Below, one piece after another: positions 8,985 through 18,510 of a stretch of DNA of 64,000 bases. The notes beneath the pieces were generated by a model. The model was not told the origin of the DNA and did no database searches. It was given only the letters and a program-made list of their open reading frames with translations. The translations under genes were made by a program, and so were the position numbers. This stretch comes from Mameliella sp. CS4. Lineage in GTDB: Bacteria; Pseudomonadota; Alphaproteobacteria; Rhodobacterales; Rhodobacteraceae. The stretch is from the NCBI RefSeq assembly GCF_019392335.1, contig NZ_JAHXRQ010000017.1, forward strand, positions 48,245-112,244, written 5' to 3'. Each line of letters opens with the position of its first letter. Position 1 is the stretch's first letter.

Positions 8985-9509
8985 ATGCTGCGCAACCTGA
9001 TCATTCAAGTGAACCAGACACAGCAATTCCTGTGGCGCACCTTGCCGGACGGGCGGCGGCAGGTGTCCTGGCGCGTCTGGCTTCTCATCTTTGTGACGCC
9101 CGTGCTGTTCTTGGCGGCGGCGGCTCTCTTTGCCTATGACAGCGTCAGTTTCGTCTCGCGCGCGGAGCGCACCACCGGAGAGGTTGTCCGCGTCTACGAA
9201 TGGGAGGACTGGACGCCGTGGAAGGGCAGCCATACCGTCTATGGTCCCGTCTTTCGCTATGAGTTTCGCGAGGGCGACATGACCGAGGCCAGCCTGGGGC
9301 AGTCCTCTGCCAACTGGGGATTCGAGATCGGATCGCGGCAAGAGATCCTGTTCAACCCGCAGACCAAGGGCAATGTCAGACTGCCCGTGTTCGAACATCT
9401 CTGGGCGCTGCCTCTGACGATTTTCTACATCGGGCTGATCACCCTGATCCCGGCGCTGTTCGCGGCCTGGCGGGTGCGGCGCTGGCTGCGTGGCGGGACG
9501 GCTGGCTGA
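8985..9509 (+). CDS. DUF3592 domain membrane protein
   Basis: The 174-residue protein has two membrane helices, at about residues 30-50 and 142-160, with an extracytoplasmic domain of about 90 residues between them. That domain has the DUF3592 look: TTGEVVRVYEWE, then a YGPVFRYEF strand and GSRQEILFNPQTKGNVRL. Function is unknown for the family. The start codon is inside a possible 31-codon frame that begins at 8905, which I do not call. Confidence 0.75.
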   Translation: MLRNLIIQVNQTQQFLWRTLPDGRRQVSWRVWLLIFVTPVLFLAAAALFAYDSVSFVSRAERTTGEVVRVYEWEDWTPWKGSHTVYGPVFRYEFREGDMTEASLGQSSANWGFEIGSRQEILFNPQTKGNVRLPVFEHLWALPLTIFYIGLITLIPALFAAWRVRRWLRGGTAG

Positions 9510-9604
9510 GACAGGGTCCGTTTCGACGCCGGGGGGCAGAGCAGCAACGCGCTTGCAGCCGGGCGCGCCGCTTTGTAGGGCAGGGGGACTGACCGGAGAC
9601 GACC

Positions 9605-10519
9605 ATGCCCCCCCAGACCCAAGGCATCCTCCTGATGATCGGCGCCTGTTCGATCTGGGGGCTTTCGCCGCTCTACTACAAGCTGCTGCTGCACGTCCCG
9701 CCGCTGGAACTGCTGGCGCATCGCACCTTCTGGTCGCTGGTGGTCTTTGCCGGGCTGCTGGCGGTGCAGGGCCGCCTGCGCGAGCTGCGCGGCGCGGTCG
9801 GTCGGCCAAGGCCCGCGCTGATCACCGCCGTCGCGGCGCTGATGATCACCGCCAACTGGTTCCTCTTCATTCTCTCGGTGCAGATCGGGCAGGTGCGCGA
9901 AACCTCGCTGGGCTATTACACCTTCCCGCTGGTTGCCGTGCTGCTGGGCGTCGTCGTCCTGCGCGAACGGCTGTCGGCGCTGCAATGGGTGGCGGTGGGC
10001 CTGGCCACGCTGGCGGTGGCGCAGCTGACCTGGGGACTGGGTACAGCACCCTGGATCGCGCTGATCCTGGCCACGACCTTTGGTATCTACGGCATTGTGA
10101 AAAAACGGCTTTCCGTCGGGCCGGTCGTGTCCGTCACCGGAGAGGTCCTGTTGCTGGCACCCTTTGCCCTGGGCTGGCTTCTGACGCTGGAAGCACAGGA
10201 CAAGGCCATCTTTGGCGATGACCTCTATACCTCGGGCCTGCTGGTCTTTTCCGGCCTGCTGACGGCGCTGCCGCTGGTGCTGTTCTCGGCCGCGGCGCAG
10301 CGGGTCAACATGACGACGCTGGGGGTGCTGCAATACCTCAACCCGACGCTGCAGTTCATTTGCGCCGTGGTCATCTTCAAAGAGCCGCTCACCCCTTTCC
10401 ACCTCATCGCCTTCGGCCTGATCTGGGCCGCGCTGGCGATCTACTCGGCCTCGGGCTTTGTTCAGGACAGGGCGCGGCGCAAGAGCGCCATGACTTCCTC
10501 GGCCGAACCGCCGCTCTGA
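9605..10519 (+). CDS. rarD: RarD-type EamA transporter
   Basis: Inner-membrane permease of the drug/metabolite (DMT) superfamily, 304 residues with about ten helices. MPPQTQGILLMIGACSIWGLSPLYYKLL is the typical opening, and the two halves are EamA repeats. LGVLQYLNPTLQF near residue 240 is characteristic of the RarD branch, whose substrate is not firmly known. Its 3' end overlaps the convergent LOG-family gene by 58 bases. Confidence 0.88.
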   Translation: MPPQTQGILLMIGACSIWGLSPLYYKLLLHVPPLELLAHRTFWSLVVFAGLLAVQGRLRELRGAVGRPRPALITAVAALMITANWFLFILSVQIGQVRETSLGYYTFPLVAVLLGVVVLRERLSALQWVAVGLATLAVAQLTWGLGTAPWIALILATTFGIYGIVKKRLSVGPVVSVTGEVLLLAPFALGWLLTLEAQDKAIFGDDLYTSGLLVFSGLLTALPLVLFSAAAQRVNMTTLGVLQYLNPTLQFICAVVIFKEPLTPFHLIAFGLIWAALAIYSASGFVQDRARRKSAMTSSAEPPL

Positions 10520-11013
10520 ACGAATTCGATCAGCGAGGGGTCGGCAAAACCGGTGTCGACCACATGTTGCATCAGCGCCTTGAGCGGCGCCCAATAGCCC
10601 GCCACGTCCAGCAGGATGATGGGTTTCGCATGCAGGCCCAGCTGACGCCATGTCAGCACCTCAAAGAACTCGTCCAGCGACCCGGCGCCGCCGGGCATGA
10701 CCACCACCGCGTCGGCGTTCATCAGCATGACCTTCTTGCGCTCGTGCATGGTCTCGGTGATGACGAAACTGGTGAGATCGGTCTTGCCGACCTCCAGTCG
10801 CAAGAGGTGGGTGGGGATCACGCCGAATGTCTCGCCGCCCGCCGCCTGCGCCGCCCGCGCGATCAGCCCCATCAGGCCGACGTCGCCCGCGCCGTAGACC
10901 AGCCGCCAGCCCTCATGGGCCAGGGCCTCTCCCAGTGCGGTGGCCTCTGCCGCATAGTCGGGATTTCCCCCCTTGCGGGAGCCGCAGTAGACGCAGATGG
11001 ACATGGTGGGCAT
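10462..11013 (-). CDS. LOG family (TIGR00730) nucleotide hydrolase
   Basis: Rossmann-fold protein of the LOG family. Members cleave the N-glycosidic bond of (cytokinin) nucleoside 5'-monophosphates. The 183-residue product has the family opening MSICVYCGSRKGGNPDY and the substrate loop MPGGAGSLDEFFEVL, a form of the PGGxGTxxE motif with Ser in place of Thr. I place the start at 11013 because GGAG lies six bases upstream; 11004 is the alternative. Possible targets here are damaged or excess nucleotides rather than plant hormones. Confidence 0.88.
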   Translation of the reverse strand: MPTMSICVYCGSRKGGNPDYAAEATALGEALAHEGWRLVYGAGDVGLMGLIARAAQAAGGETFGVIPTHLLRLEVGKTDLTSFVITETMHERKKVMLMNADAVVVMPGGAGSLDEFFEVLTWRQLGLHAKPIILLDVAGYWAPLKALMQHVVDTGFADPSLIEFVQSGGSAEEVMALLRRALS

Positions 11014-11141
11014 TTCAGGCTCCAAGGCTTGTAGAAAAAACGACTTTTGACGCTTCGTAGCCTGTGGTTTATAAACGCTCAACCATCCTGTGGCCCCGCT
11101 GGGGGGCCGAGGCCGCAGGTGCTGTCATTCGGAAGGCTGCC

Positions 11142-13178
11142 ATGAGCAAGATCGCACTCTACTTGGCCCTCGCCGGCGCAGGCACTGCCGGGGCGGTGAC
11201 TGTCATGGTCGCCACCGGCATGATCGACCCGCCCTGGGGGACCACACCCGATGGGCCGGCCCCCGATCCCGTGGTCGCCGCGCCGGATGCACCGCCGGTT
11301 CCCAGCGCCGATGCACCCGACACGCCGCTGGCCTCGTCGACGGTGGCGCCGCCGCCGGCCGATCCGGTCAAGACCGACGATCCGGTGCCCGCACCCTCGG
11401 CCACGGTGGACAAGCCCGATCCCGCAACCCGCCCGGTCGAGACCGCCGATGCCCCTGATCCGGTGGACGCTGCGGAGCCGGTGGACGCTGATGAGCCTGT
11501 GGATCCGGTGGAGACCGTGGAGAAACCCGATCCGGTGACGCCGCCGGTCGAAACCGCAGATGTACCCGAACCGGCCGAGGACCCGGTGGCACCGATCCCG
11601 GCAGAGGGTGCCGAGGGACCGGCCACGGACATCTCGATTGCGGCGGTGGACCCCGATGGCCCCGCGCCGGACCGGCCCGAGCCGGACCAGACCGTGCCCG
11701 GCCCGGCCCCGGATGAAACCGTGGCCGCCGCGGCGCCCGTGGCAGAGGGGCCCGATCCCGACAGGCCCGACTCCGAGGCGCCGGAGGCCGCAGGCGCGCT
11801 CTTGCCGCTCTTCGATCCCGACGCGGCCCCGGTGCAGGAATTGCTGCTGGACGGGGACGAGGCGGTGATCCGGCCCAGCTTCGACGTGGTGCGCGCCGAG
11901 ACCGACGGCTTCTCGCTGATCGCGGGGGGCGGTGAGCCGGGGGCGCTGGTCGAAGTGATCGTGAACGGCGAGCCGGTCGAAGAGCTCAAGATCGGCGGCG
12001 ACGGCAAGTTCACGACTTTCCTCAACCTGCCGCCGGACCAGGGCGCGGTGATCACCCTGCGCCAGACCGCCAAGGAACGCACCGTTCTCTCCGAGGGAGA
12101 GGTGATCGTCGCGCCGCGCCAGGTGGCCGCCGCCGACCTGACGCCGGAACGGCAGCCGAAAAAACCGGTGGTGACAGGCCCGATCCTCGAGCAAAAACCC
12201 GATGCCGACGCGCCCGAGGGGCCCGAAAGCGATGGTCCGCTGGCCACCACTGGCCCCGATGCCGGTCCCGTCGATCCCGAGAGCCCGCCTGAGGTCCCGC
12301 GCGACCAGATCGCCCGCGTCGATCCGCAGCCCGTGGTGGGCAACGGCCCCGACCCGCTGGGCGCGCCCAAGTGGAACGGCGCCCCGCAGCGCGGCCCGTT
12401 GCCGGGCACTGACCCGGTGCCGTCCATCGCCGGTGCGCCGCTGCCTCCCGGTGGCCTGCCGGGCACACAGGCCCCGGTGGACAGCCAGGACCCGACCGCG
12501 CCCCGCGCCAGCGTGCGTGATCCGGCCAGCCCCGATGGCGCCGTGCCCGCCGCAGGGACCGCCGCTCCGCGTGCCGGGGACGATCCGGTGATCACCGCGC
12601 GCGCCGAACCGGACGTGGGTGACGCGCCTCCGACCGCGCTGCCGCCCGCCGTCCTTCTGTCCTCGCCGCGCGGGGTCGAGGCGCTGTCGACCGCGCCCAT
12701 CGCACCGGGCGACGTGGCGCTCGACTCGATCAGCTATGACGACGAGGGGGACGTGCTGCTCTCAGGCCGGGGCAAGACCGCCGCCTTTGTGCGCATCTAC
12801 CTGGACAATACGCCCGTCACCACCTCGCGCATCCGCGAGGATGGCCGCTGGCGGGTGCAACTGCCCGAGGTCGACCAGGGCACCTATGTCCTGCGCGTCG
12901 ACCAGATCAACGAACGCGGCCAGGTCATCGCCCGTGTCGAAAGCCCCTTTCTGCGCGAAAGCGCCACGGTGCTGGAACGGGTGGTCTCCAAGGGGACCGG
13001 CCCGGTGCGCAGCGTGACGATTCAGCCGGGCAACACGCTTTGGGGCATTTCGCGCCAACGCTACGGTGACGGGATGCAATATGTCCGCATCTACGACGCC
13101 AACCGCGACCGTATTCGTGACCCCGACCTGATCTATCCCGGACAGATCTTCGACCTACCGCAGACACCGACCGACTGA
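11142..13178 (+). CDS. Pro/Asp-rich LysM domain envelope protein
   Basis: A 678-residue protein with an N-terminal hydrophobic anchor or signal (MSKIALYLALAGAGTAGAV). It is followed by about 230 residues of low-complexity, acidic, proline-rich sequence built from repeats such as DPVETVEKPDPV. Two Ig-like beta modules follow, at about residues 240-330 and 520-615 (SISYDDEGDVLLSGRG in the second). The C-terminus is a LysM domain (about residues 625-675, SVTIQPGNTLWGISRQRYGD) that in known proteins binds peptidoglycan. The long linker could span the periplasm. Similar LysM proteins are common in Rhodobacteraceae; no enzymatic domain is visible. Confidence 0.85.
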   Translation: MSKIALYLALAGAGTAGAVTVMVATGMIDPPWGTTPDGPAPDPVVAAPDAPPVPSADAPDTPLASSTVAPPPADPVKTDDPVPAPSATVDKPDPATRPVETADAPDPVDAAEPVDADEPVDPVETVEKPDPVTPPVETADVPEPAEDPVAPIPAEGAEGPATDISIAAVDPDGPAPDRPEPDQTVPGPAPDETVAAAAPVAEGPDPDRPDSEAPEAAGALLPLFDPDAAPVQELLLDGDEAVIRPSFDVVRAETDGFSLIAGGGEPGALVEVIVNGEPVEELKIGGDGKFTTFLNLPPDQGAVITLRQTAKERTVLSEGEVIVAPRQVAAADLTPERQPKKPVVTGPILEQKPDADAPEGPESDGPLATTGPDAGPVDPESPPEVPRDQIARVDPQPVVGNGPDPLGAPKWNGAPQRGPLPGTDPVPSIAGAPLPPGGLPGTQAPVDSQDPTAPRASVRDPASPDGAVPAAGTAAPRAGDDPVITARAEPDVGDAPPTALPPAVLLSSPRGVEALSTAPIAPGDVALDSISYDDEGDVLLSGRGKTAAFVRIYLDNTPVTTSRIREDGRWRVQLPEVDQGTYVLRVDQINERGQVIARVESPFLRESATVLERVVSKGTGPVRSVTIQPGNTLWGISRQRYGDGMQYVRIYDANRDRIRDPDLIYPGQIFDLPQTPTD

Positions 13179-13216
13179 CGCGGTTTCCGCGCTGCCCGCC
13201 CTTGGCCGGGCGGGCA

Positions 13217-13277
13217 GGGGGCGCTGCCCCCTCGGCCTTTGGCCTCACCCCCGGAGGTATTTTCCTGCCCAAAGAAG
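13217..13277 (+). repeat. Intergenic repeat element, copy 2
   Basis: This copy has the same parts as the element at 78-140: a G5-CGCTG-C5 hairpin, a small GGCC-TTT-GGCC stem, then CACCCCCGGAGGTATTTT and CCCAAAGAAG. It is preceded by another stem at 13192-13217 (CTGCCCGCCC pairing with GGGCGGGCAG). It lies in the gap after the LysM gene. The hairpins could end transcription, but there is no T-run directly after them. Confidence 0.65.
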
Positions 13278-13461
13278 CGGGCGACAGCGCGCCTGTTTCC
13301 CCGGGGCGCCCGATATCCATGCTGGCGGTGGCCGAAGGGAGACGGGGGCACGCCGAACGTATGCCTCGGACAAGACGCCCCCGGACCCGCGCAAGGCCGG
13401 GCGCCGCTTGCAGATCCGGGCGCCGCGGCCTAGGTGAAAGGGTCAAACAGGAAAACCGTTC

Positions 13462-15279
13462 ATGCCTCCCGACACTTCTACCGACGCCCAGATCGCCCGC
13501 GACGAACGCCGTTCGGGATGGCGCACGATTCGCCGCGTCGGCCCCTATCTCTGGCCCGAGGGGCAGACCTGGGCCAAGCGCCGCGTCGTCATCGCGTTGG
13601 GATTCCTGGTTCTGGCCAAGCTTATCGCCGTCGGCACGCCCATCCTCTACAAGCAGGCGGTCGACACGCTGTCGGGCGATGTCTCGGACCTGATGCTGGG
13701 CGCGGTGGGGCTGACCCTGGCCTATGGCATGGCGCGGCTGATGACCGTGGGATTCCAGCAGCTGCGCGACGCGGTCTTTGCCAAGGTCGGCCAGCGCGCC
13801 CTGAGGCGGCTGGCGCTGGAGACCTTCACCCATATCCACCGGCTTTCGATGCGCTATCACATCACGCGCAAGACCGGGGGGCTCAGCCGCATCATCGAGC
13901 GGGGGGTGAAGGGGGTGGAGTTCCTGCTGCGCTTCCTGCTGTTTTCCATCGGCCCCCTGATGCTGGAGCTGATGCTGGTGGCGGGGGTGCTCTTTTATCT
14001 CTTCGACGTTTGGTACCTTGCCGTGGTGGTCGGGGTCGTCGCGCTTTACGTGGCCTTTACCTTCAAGGTGACGGAATGGCGGGTGAAACTGCGCCGCGAG
14101 ATGAACAAGCAGGACACCGACGCCAATCAGAAGGCGATCGACAGCCTGCTGAACTTCGAGACGGTCAAGTATTTCGGCGCCGAGGCGCGCGAGGCCGCCC
14201 GCTATGACCGTGCCATGCAGGGCTACGAACAGGCGGCGATCAAGACGGCGACCTCGCTGGCGATGCTGAACACAGGCCAGTCGCTGATCATCACCTCGGG
14301 CCTGGTGGCCGTCATGGTCATGGCGGCTGTGGGCGTGCAGAACGGCGCGCTGACCGTGGGTGATTTCGTCATGGTCAACGCCTACATGATCCAGATCACC
14401 ATGCCGCTCAACTTCCTTGGCACGGTCTACCGCGAGATCCGGCAAGCCCTGGTGGACATGGGCGAGATGTTCGAGCTGCTCGAACAGCCGCGTGAGGTTT
14501 CGGACAAGCCGGGCGCGCCGAAGCTGGCGGTGTCAGGCGGGGTGGTGGAATTTGCCGGAGTGCGGTTCGGCTATGATCCCACCCGCCCGATCCTCAAGGG
14601 CATCGACGTGAGGGTGGGCGCGGGCGAGAACGTGGCGCTGGTCGGCCCCTCTGGCTCTGGCAAGTCCACCATCGGACGGTTGCTGTTCCGTTTCTACGAT
14701 GTCGAGGGCGGGGCGATCCGCATCGACGGGCAGGATCTGCGCGACGTGACCCAGGACAGCCTGCATGCCGCCATCGGCGTGGTGCCGCAGGACACGGTCC
14801 TGTTCAACGACACGATCCGATACAACATCGCCTATGGCCGGGACGGCGCCAGTGAGGAAGAGATCGTCGCCGCTGCAAAGGCGGCGCAGATCCACAGCTT
14901 CATCGAGAGCCTGCCCGAGGGATACGACACCCAGGTCGGTGAGCGGGGCCTGAAGTTGTCCGGGGGCGAGAAACAGCGCGTGGGGATTGCCCGCACCCTG
15001 CTCAAGGACCCGCCGATCCTGCTGCTGGACGAGGCGACCAGCGCATTGGACACCGAGACCGAGGCGAGCATCCAGGACGCCCTGCGCCGCGCGGGTGAGG
15101 GGCGCACGGTCATCACGATCGCGCACCGCCTGTCCACGATCGCCGACGCTGACCGGATCGTCGTCCTGCAGGATGGTGAAGTGGTCGAAACGGGCACGCA
15201 TGATGCGCTTCTGACAAAGGGCGGGCGCTATGCCGCGCTCTGGGCGCGCCAGCAGGCCAGCGAGGACGAGGCGGCCTGA
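13462..15279 (+). CDS. Atm1-type ABC exporter (fused permease/ATPase)
   Basis: Half-transporter of 605 residues. The N-terminal ~330 residues form six membrane helices of the ABC type-1 exporter fold, including the Atm1-like stretch MRYHITRKTGGLSRIIERGVKG (residues about 130-150). The nucleotide-binding domain has Walker A GPSGSGKST at about 395-403, signature LSGGEKQR near 499 and Walker B ILLLDEATSALD. In the Atm1/HMT1 group substrates are glutathione-linked sulfur or metal conjugates; that assignment is by resemblance. It is convergent with the acetyltransferase, separated only by the palindrome array. Confidence 0.9.
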   Translation: MPPDTSTDAQIARDERRSGWRTIRRVGPYLWPEGQTWAKRRVVIALGFLVLAKLIAVGTPILYKQAVDTLSGDVSDLMLGAVGLTLAYGMARLMTVGFQQLRDAVFAKVGQRALRRLALETFTHIHRLSMRYHITRKTGGLSRIIERGVKGVEFLLRFLLFSIGPLMLELMLVAGVLFYLFDVWYLAVVVGVVALYVAFTFKVTEWRVKLRREMNKQDTDANQKAIDSLLNFETVKYFGAEAREAARYDRAMQGYEQAAIKTATSLAMLNTGQSLIITSGLVAVMVMAAVGVQNGALTVGDFVMVNAYMIQITMPLNFLGTVYREIRQALVDMGEMFELLEQPREVSDKPGAPKLAVSGGVVEFAGVRFGYDPTRPILKGIDVRVGAGENVALVGPSGSGKSTIGRLLFRFYDVEGGAIRIDGQDLRDVTQDSLHAAIGVVPQDTVLFNDTIRYNIAYGRDGASEEEIVAAAKAAQIHSFIESLPEGYDTQVGERGLKLSGGEKQRVGIARTLLKDPPILLLDEATSALDTETEASIQDALRRAGEGRTVITIAHRLSTIADADRIVVLQDGEVVETGTHDALLTKGGRYAALWARQQASEDEAA

Positions 15280-15283
15280 GGGT

Positions 15284-15373
15284 CAAGACGCGGCGCCGCG
15301 TCTTGCAAGCGTTTTCGAAAACGCTTGGGATCGCCTTGTCCAAGGCGATCCGAACGCGCTTGGAAGCGCGTTC
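15284..15373. repeat. Four abutting perfect palindromes
   Basis: Four inverted repeats sit end to end with no spacer: 15284-15305 (half site CAAGACGCGGC, 22 bases, no loop), 15306-15327 (half site CAAGCGTTTTC, no loop), 15328-15351 (GGATCGCCTTG, two-base loop TC) and 15352-15373 (GAACGCGCTT, two-base loop GG). Every arm is perfect. They exactly fill the 98-base gap between two convergent stop codons. There is no T-run. They may act as a bidirectional terminator or RNA stabiliser, or be a palindromic repeat element. Confidence 0.9.
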
Positions 15374-15377
15374 TCTC

Positions 15378-16007
15378 TCACCCGGCGTCCAGCGCCCTTT
15401 GAACGCCCTCGAAGAACCCGCCCAGGTGTTCGCCGTCCACCAGCGCGTGATGCACCTGGATCCCCATCGCCATGCGCCAGCCGTCGCCTTCGGCCACGAT
15501 CTTGCCCCAGGCCACCCGGGGGATGCAGTCCTGCGCGTTGGGCATGGCATTGTCCAGCGATGTGAAATCCAGCCAGGGCAGGCAGGACATGTAGGCCACG
15601 CCGTCCATCCCCTCGGAATTGCCGGCCAGCGTCGCGCGGTTGCGCGCCTCCTCGATGGCCGCCTTTGCACCCGTGTCGAACTGGTCGAAGTCGGGGTCGA
15701 AAGGCACGTAGGAAAAGTTGAACCCGCCATCCGGGCGCGGCACCGGGGTCGACAGCATCACCCTGTCATGCCGCACGACGCTGTCACCGCGAAACCGCAT
15801 GCCCAGTTCCGGCACCCCGTGCAGCCCGCAGCCAATGGCATGCAGGCAGGCGCGGAACAGCGAGTGCCCCGCCGGTTTCCGCACCCTCATCAGATGTGTC
15901 GCGTCCATCCGCACGGTCACCGCGTAGTGCGGCTTTTCAAAGCTGCGAAACCAGCGGAACTGCGCTGTGCGCGGCCATGTCTCAAGGTCGACGGGGTGTT
16001 CGGCCAT
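15378..16007 (-). CDS. Chloramphenicol acetyltransferase-like protein
   Basis: CoA-dependent acyltransferase of the CAT fold, 209 residues. It contains the catalytic motif HHALVDGEH (HHxxxDG) near the C-terminus, and WFRSFEKPHYAVTVRMDAT near the N-terminus is also typical of CatA. I place the start at 16007, with GGAG about ten bases upstream; 16049 is an in-frame alternative. Many environmental CatA-like proteins do not confer resistance, and the natural acceptor here is unknown. No mobile element is next to it. Confidence 0.85.
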   Translation of the reverse strand: MAEHPVDLETWPRTAQFRWFRSFEKPHYAVTVRMDATHLMRVRKPAGHSLFRACLHAIGCGLHGVPELGMRFRGDSVVRHDRVMLSTPVPRPDGGFNFSYVPFDPDFDQFDTGAKAAIEEARNRATLAGNSEGMDGVAYMSCLPWLDFTSLDNAMPNAQDCIPRVAWGKIVAEGDGWRMAMGIQVHHALVDGEHLGGFFEGVQRALDAG

Positions 16008-16161
16008 CTGGGAAACTCCGGTAAAGCCCGACCTGAATGCCGGTTTCAAACGCGTCTTGAAACTGTTTCAGGCCGCGCGGGGGCAATCCGGAGGGTGTCA
16101 CTTGTTGCCTATCGGAAACAGGATGCTAGGGTCTCCGTCAAGCCATCATGAGAGGTATACT

Positions 16162-18312
16162 ATGGTCGACCGAGTGGAACGCGCCGGGCTGAACGTCGAC
16201 GAAGGACTGGCCAGCTTTATCGAAGAGCAGGCCCTGCCGGGCACGGGCATCGGGGCGGAAGGGTTCTGGCAGGCGCTGTCCGAACTCGCGCATGACTTTG
16301 GGCCGCGCAACCGCGCCTTGCTGGACAAGCGCGAGGCGCTGCAGAAACAGATCGACGACTGGCACAAGGCGCGTGCCAACCAGCCGCATGATCACGAGGC
16401 CTACAAGGCTTTCCTGGCGGAAATCGGCTACCTGCTGCCCGAAGGCGGCGACTTTGAGATCGAGACCGCCAACACCGACCCAGAGATCGCCACCGTGCCG
16501 GGCCCGCAGCTGGTGGTGCCGATCACCAATGCCCGCTATGCGCTCAACGCCGCCAATGCCCGCTGGGGCAGCCTTTATGACGGGCTTTACGGCACCGACG
16601 CGATGGGCTCGCTGCCGCCAAAAGGCGGCTACGAGAACGGCCGCGGCGCCCGCGTCATCGCCCGCGCCCGCGTCTTCCTGGACGAGGCTTTCCCGGTCGA
16701 GGGTGTCAGCCACGCCGACGCCCGCCGCTATCACGTCCAGAACGGCGCTTTGCTGGTCGATGACCACCCGCTGATCGACCCGTCGAAGTTCCGCGGCTAC
16801 CGGGGCCACCCCAAGGCACCCGAGGCCGTCCTGCTGTGCAACAACGGGTTGCATGTCGAACTGGTCTTTGACCGCACCCATTTCATCGGCGCCCGCGATC
16901 AGGCGGGTCTGGCGGATGTGCGGTTGGAATCCGCCGTCTCGGCGATCATGGATTGCGAGGATTCCGTCGCCTGCGTCGATGGCGAGGACAAGACCCTGGC
17001 CTATGCGAACTGGCTGGGCCTGATGCAGGGCACGCTGTCGGAAACCTTTGAGAAGGGGGGCAAATCCGTCACCCGTAAACTGACCCCGGACCACGAGTTC
17101 ACCGGCCCCGAGGGCGCACCTTTCACCGTCAAGGGCCGCGCTCTGATGCTGGTGCGCAACGTCGGCCACCTGATGACCAACCCGGCGATCCTGCTGCGCG
17201 ATGGCTCTGAGATCTTCGAGGGGCTGATGGATGCGCTGATCACCGTGCTGATCGCGCGGCACGACCTGCAGCGGACGGAAGGGGGCCTGCGCAACTCGCA
17301 CACCGGCTCGGTCTATGTCGTGAAACCCAAGATGCACGGACCGGATGAGGTCGCCTTTGCCGACGAGGTCTTTACCTTCGTCGAAAAGGCGCTGAACCTG
17401 CCGCAATACACTGTCAAGCTGGGCATCATGGACGAGGAGCGCCGGACCTCGGTCAACCTCAAGGAATGCATCCGGGCCGCGAAACACCGGGTCGCCTTCA
17501 TCAACACGGGCTTCCTCGACCGAACCGGGGACGAAATCCACACCTCGATGGAGGCCGGCCCCTTCAGCCGCAAGGACTTCATCAAGCGCAAGGGCTGGAT
17601 TGGCGCCTATGAGGCGCGCAACGTGGACATCGGGCTGGAATGTGGCCTGTCCGGCAAGGCGCAGATCGGCAAGGGCATGTGGGCCATGCCCGACAAGATG
17701 GCCGCCATGCTGGAGGCCAAGATCGAACACCCCAAGGCGGGGGCCAACTGTGCCTGGGTGCCGTCACCCACCGCCGCCACGCTGCATGCGCTGCATTACC
17801 ACAAGGTCGATGTCTTTGCCGTGCAGAAGGCCCTGCGCGCCGGGGGCCGCCGCGCTCATGTGGACGCGGTGCTGGAAATCCCGCTGGCCACCTTCCGCAA
17901 GTGGCGCCCCGAACAGGTCCGCCGCGAGGTGGAAAACAACGCCCAGGGTATCCTCGGTTACGTCGTGCGCTGGATCGACGCCGGGGTCGGCTGTTCCAAG
18001 GTGCCCGACATCAACGATGTCGGCCTGATGGAAGACCGCGCCACCTGCCGCATCTCGGCCCAGCATATCGCCAACTGGCTGCACCACGGCGTGGTGTCGA
18101 GGGAAGAGGTGATGGAGATCATGAAGCGCATGGCCGAGGTGGTGGATGGCCAGAATGCCGGTGATCCGTCTTACCAGCCGATGGCGCCGGGGTTCGACGG
18201 CATCGCCTTCCAGGCGGCCTGCGACCTTGTTTTCGAGGGGCGGGTGCAACCCTCTGGCTACACCGAGCCAGTGCTGCACAAGCGGCGGCTGGAGCTGAAG
18301 GCGGCGGGCTGA
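16162..18312 (+). CDS. glcB: Malate synthase G
   Basis: Condenses glyoxylate with acetyl-CoA to malate in the cytoplasm. The 716-residue protein is the normal length of the G isoform (aceB-type enzymes are about 530). It begins MVDRVERAGLNVDEGLASFIEEQALPG and contains the conserved MDCEDSVACVDGEDK segment and GRALMLVRNVGHLM. Later HGVVSREEV and the C-terminal LVFEGRVQPSGYTEP are also typical. No isocitrate lyase gene is adjacent, so the glyoxylate source is not shown; glycolate or ureide catabolism are possible feeds. Confidence 0.95.
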   Translation: MVDRVERAGLNVDEGLASFIEEQALPGTGIGAEGFWQALSELAHDFGPRNRALLDKREALQKQIDDWHKARANQPHDHEAYKAFLAEIGYLLPEGGDFEIETANTDPEIATVPGPQLVVPITNARYALNAANARWGSLYDGLYGTDAMGSLPPKGGYENGRGARVIARARVFLDEAFPVEGVSHADARRYHVQNGALLVDDHPLIDPSKFRGYRGHPKAPEAVLLCNNGLHVELVFDRTHFIGARDQAGLADVRLESAVSAIMDCEDSVACVDGEDKTLAYANWLGLMQGTLSETFEKGGKSVTRKLTPDHEFTGPEGAPFTVKGRALMLVRNVGHLMTNPAILLRDGSEIFEGLMDALITVLIARHDLQRTEGGLRNSHTGSVYVVKPKMHGPDEVAFADEVFTFVEKALNLPQYTVKLGIMDEERRTSVNLKECIRAAKHRVAFINTGFLDRTGDEIHTSMEAGPFSRKDFIKRKGWIGAYEARNVDIGLECGLSGKAQIGKGMWAMPDKMAAMLEAKIEHPKAGANCAWVPSPTAATLHALHYHKVDVFAVQKALRAGGRRAHVDAVLEIPLATFRKWRPEQVRREVENNAQGILGYVVRWIDAGVGCSKVPDINDVGLMEDRATCRISAQHIANWLHHGVVSREEVMEIMKRMAEVVDGQNAGDPSYQPMAPGFDGIAFQAACDLVFEGRVQPSGYTEPVLHKRRLELKAAG

Positions 18313-18510
18313 AGTCCGCGCCATCGGTATGGATCGGGCGGGGGCATGCTGTCGGCGTGCCCTTTGCCCTTAATTCGTGTCCTTTATCCGTCGAGGTCAC
18401 GCCCAAGGCATTGCCAGCAAGCCGATTGCTGACAGGCGAGATGTGGGTGCAAAGCGACCCTTCGCATGGATCACGGCAGTGTCTGCACGTCGGGGGCTGC
18501 TCCTACCGCC

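Noticed and set aside
8905..9000. A 31-codon frame overlapping the start of the DUF3592 gene
   Set aside because: Too short to support, no strong ribosome-binding site and no known peptide.
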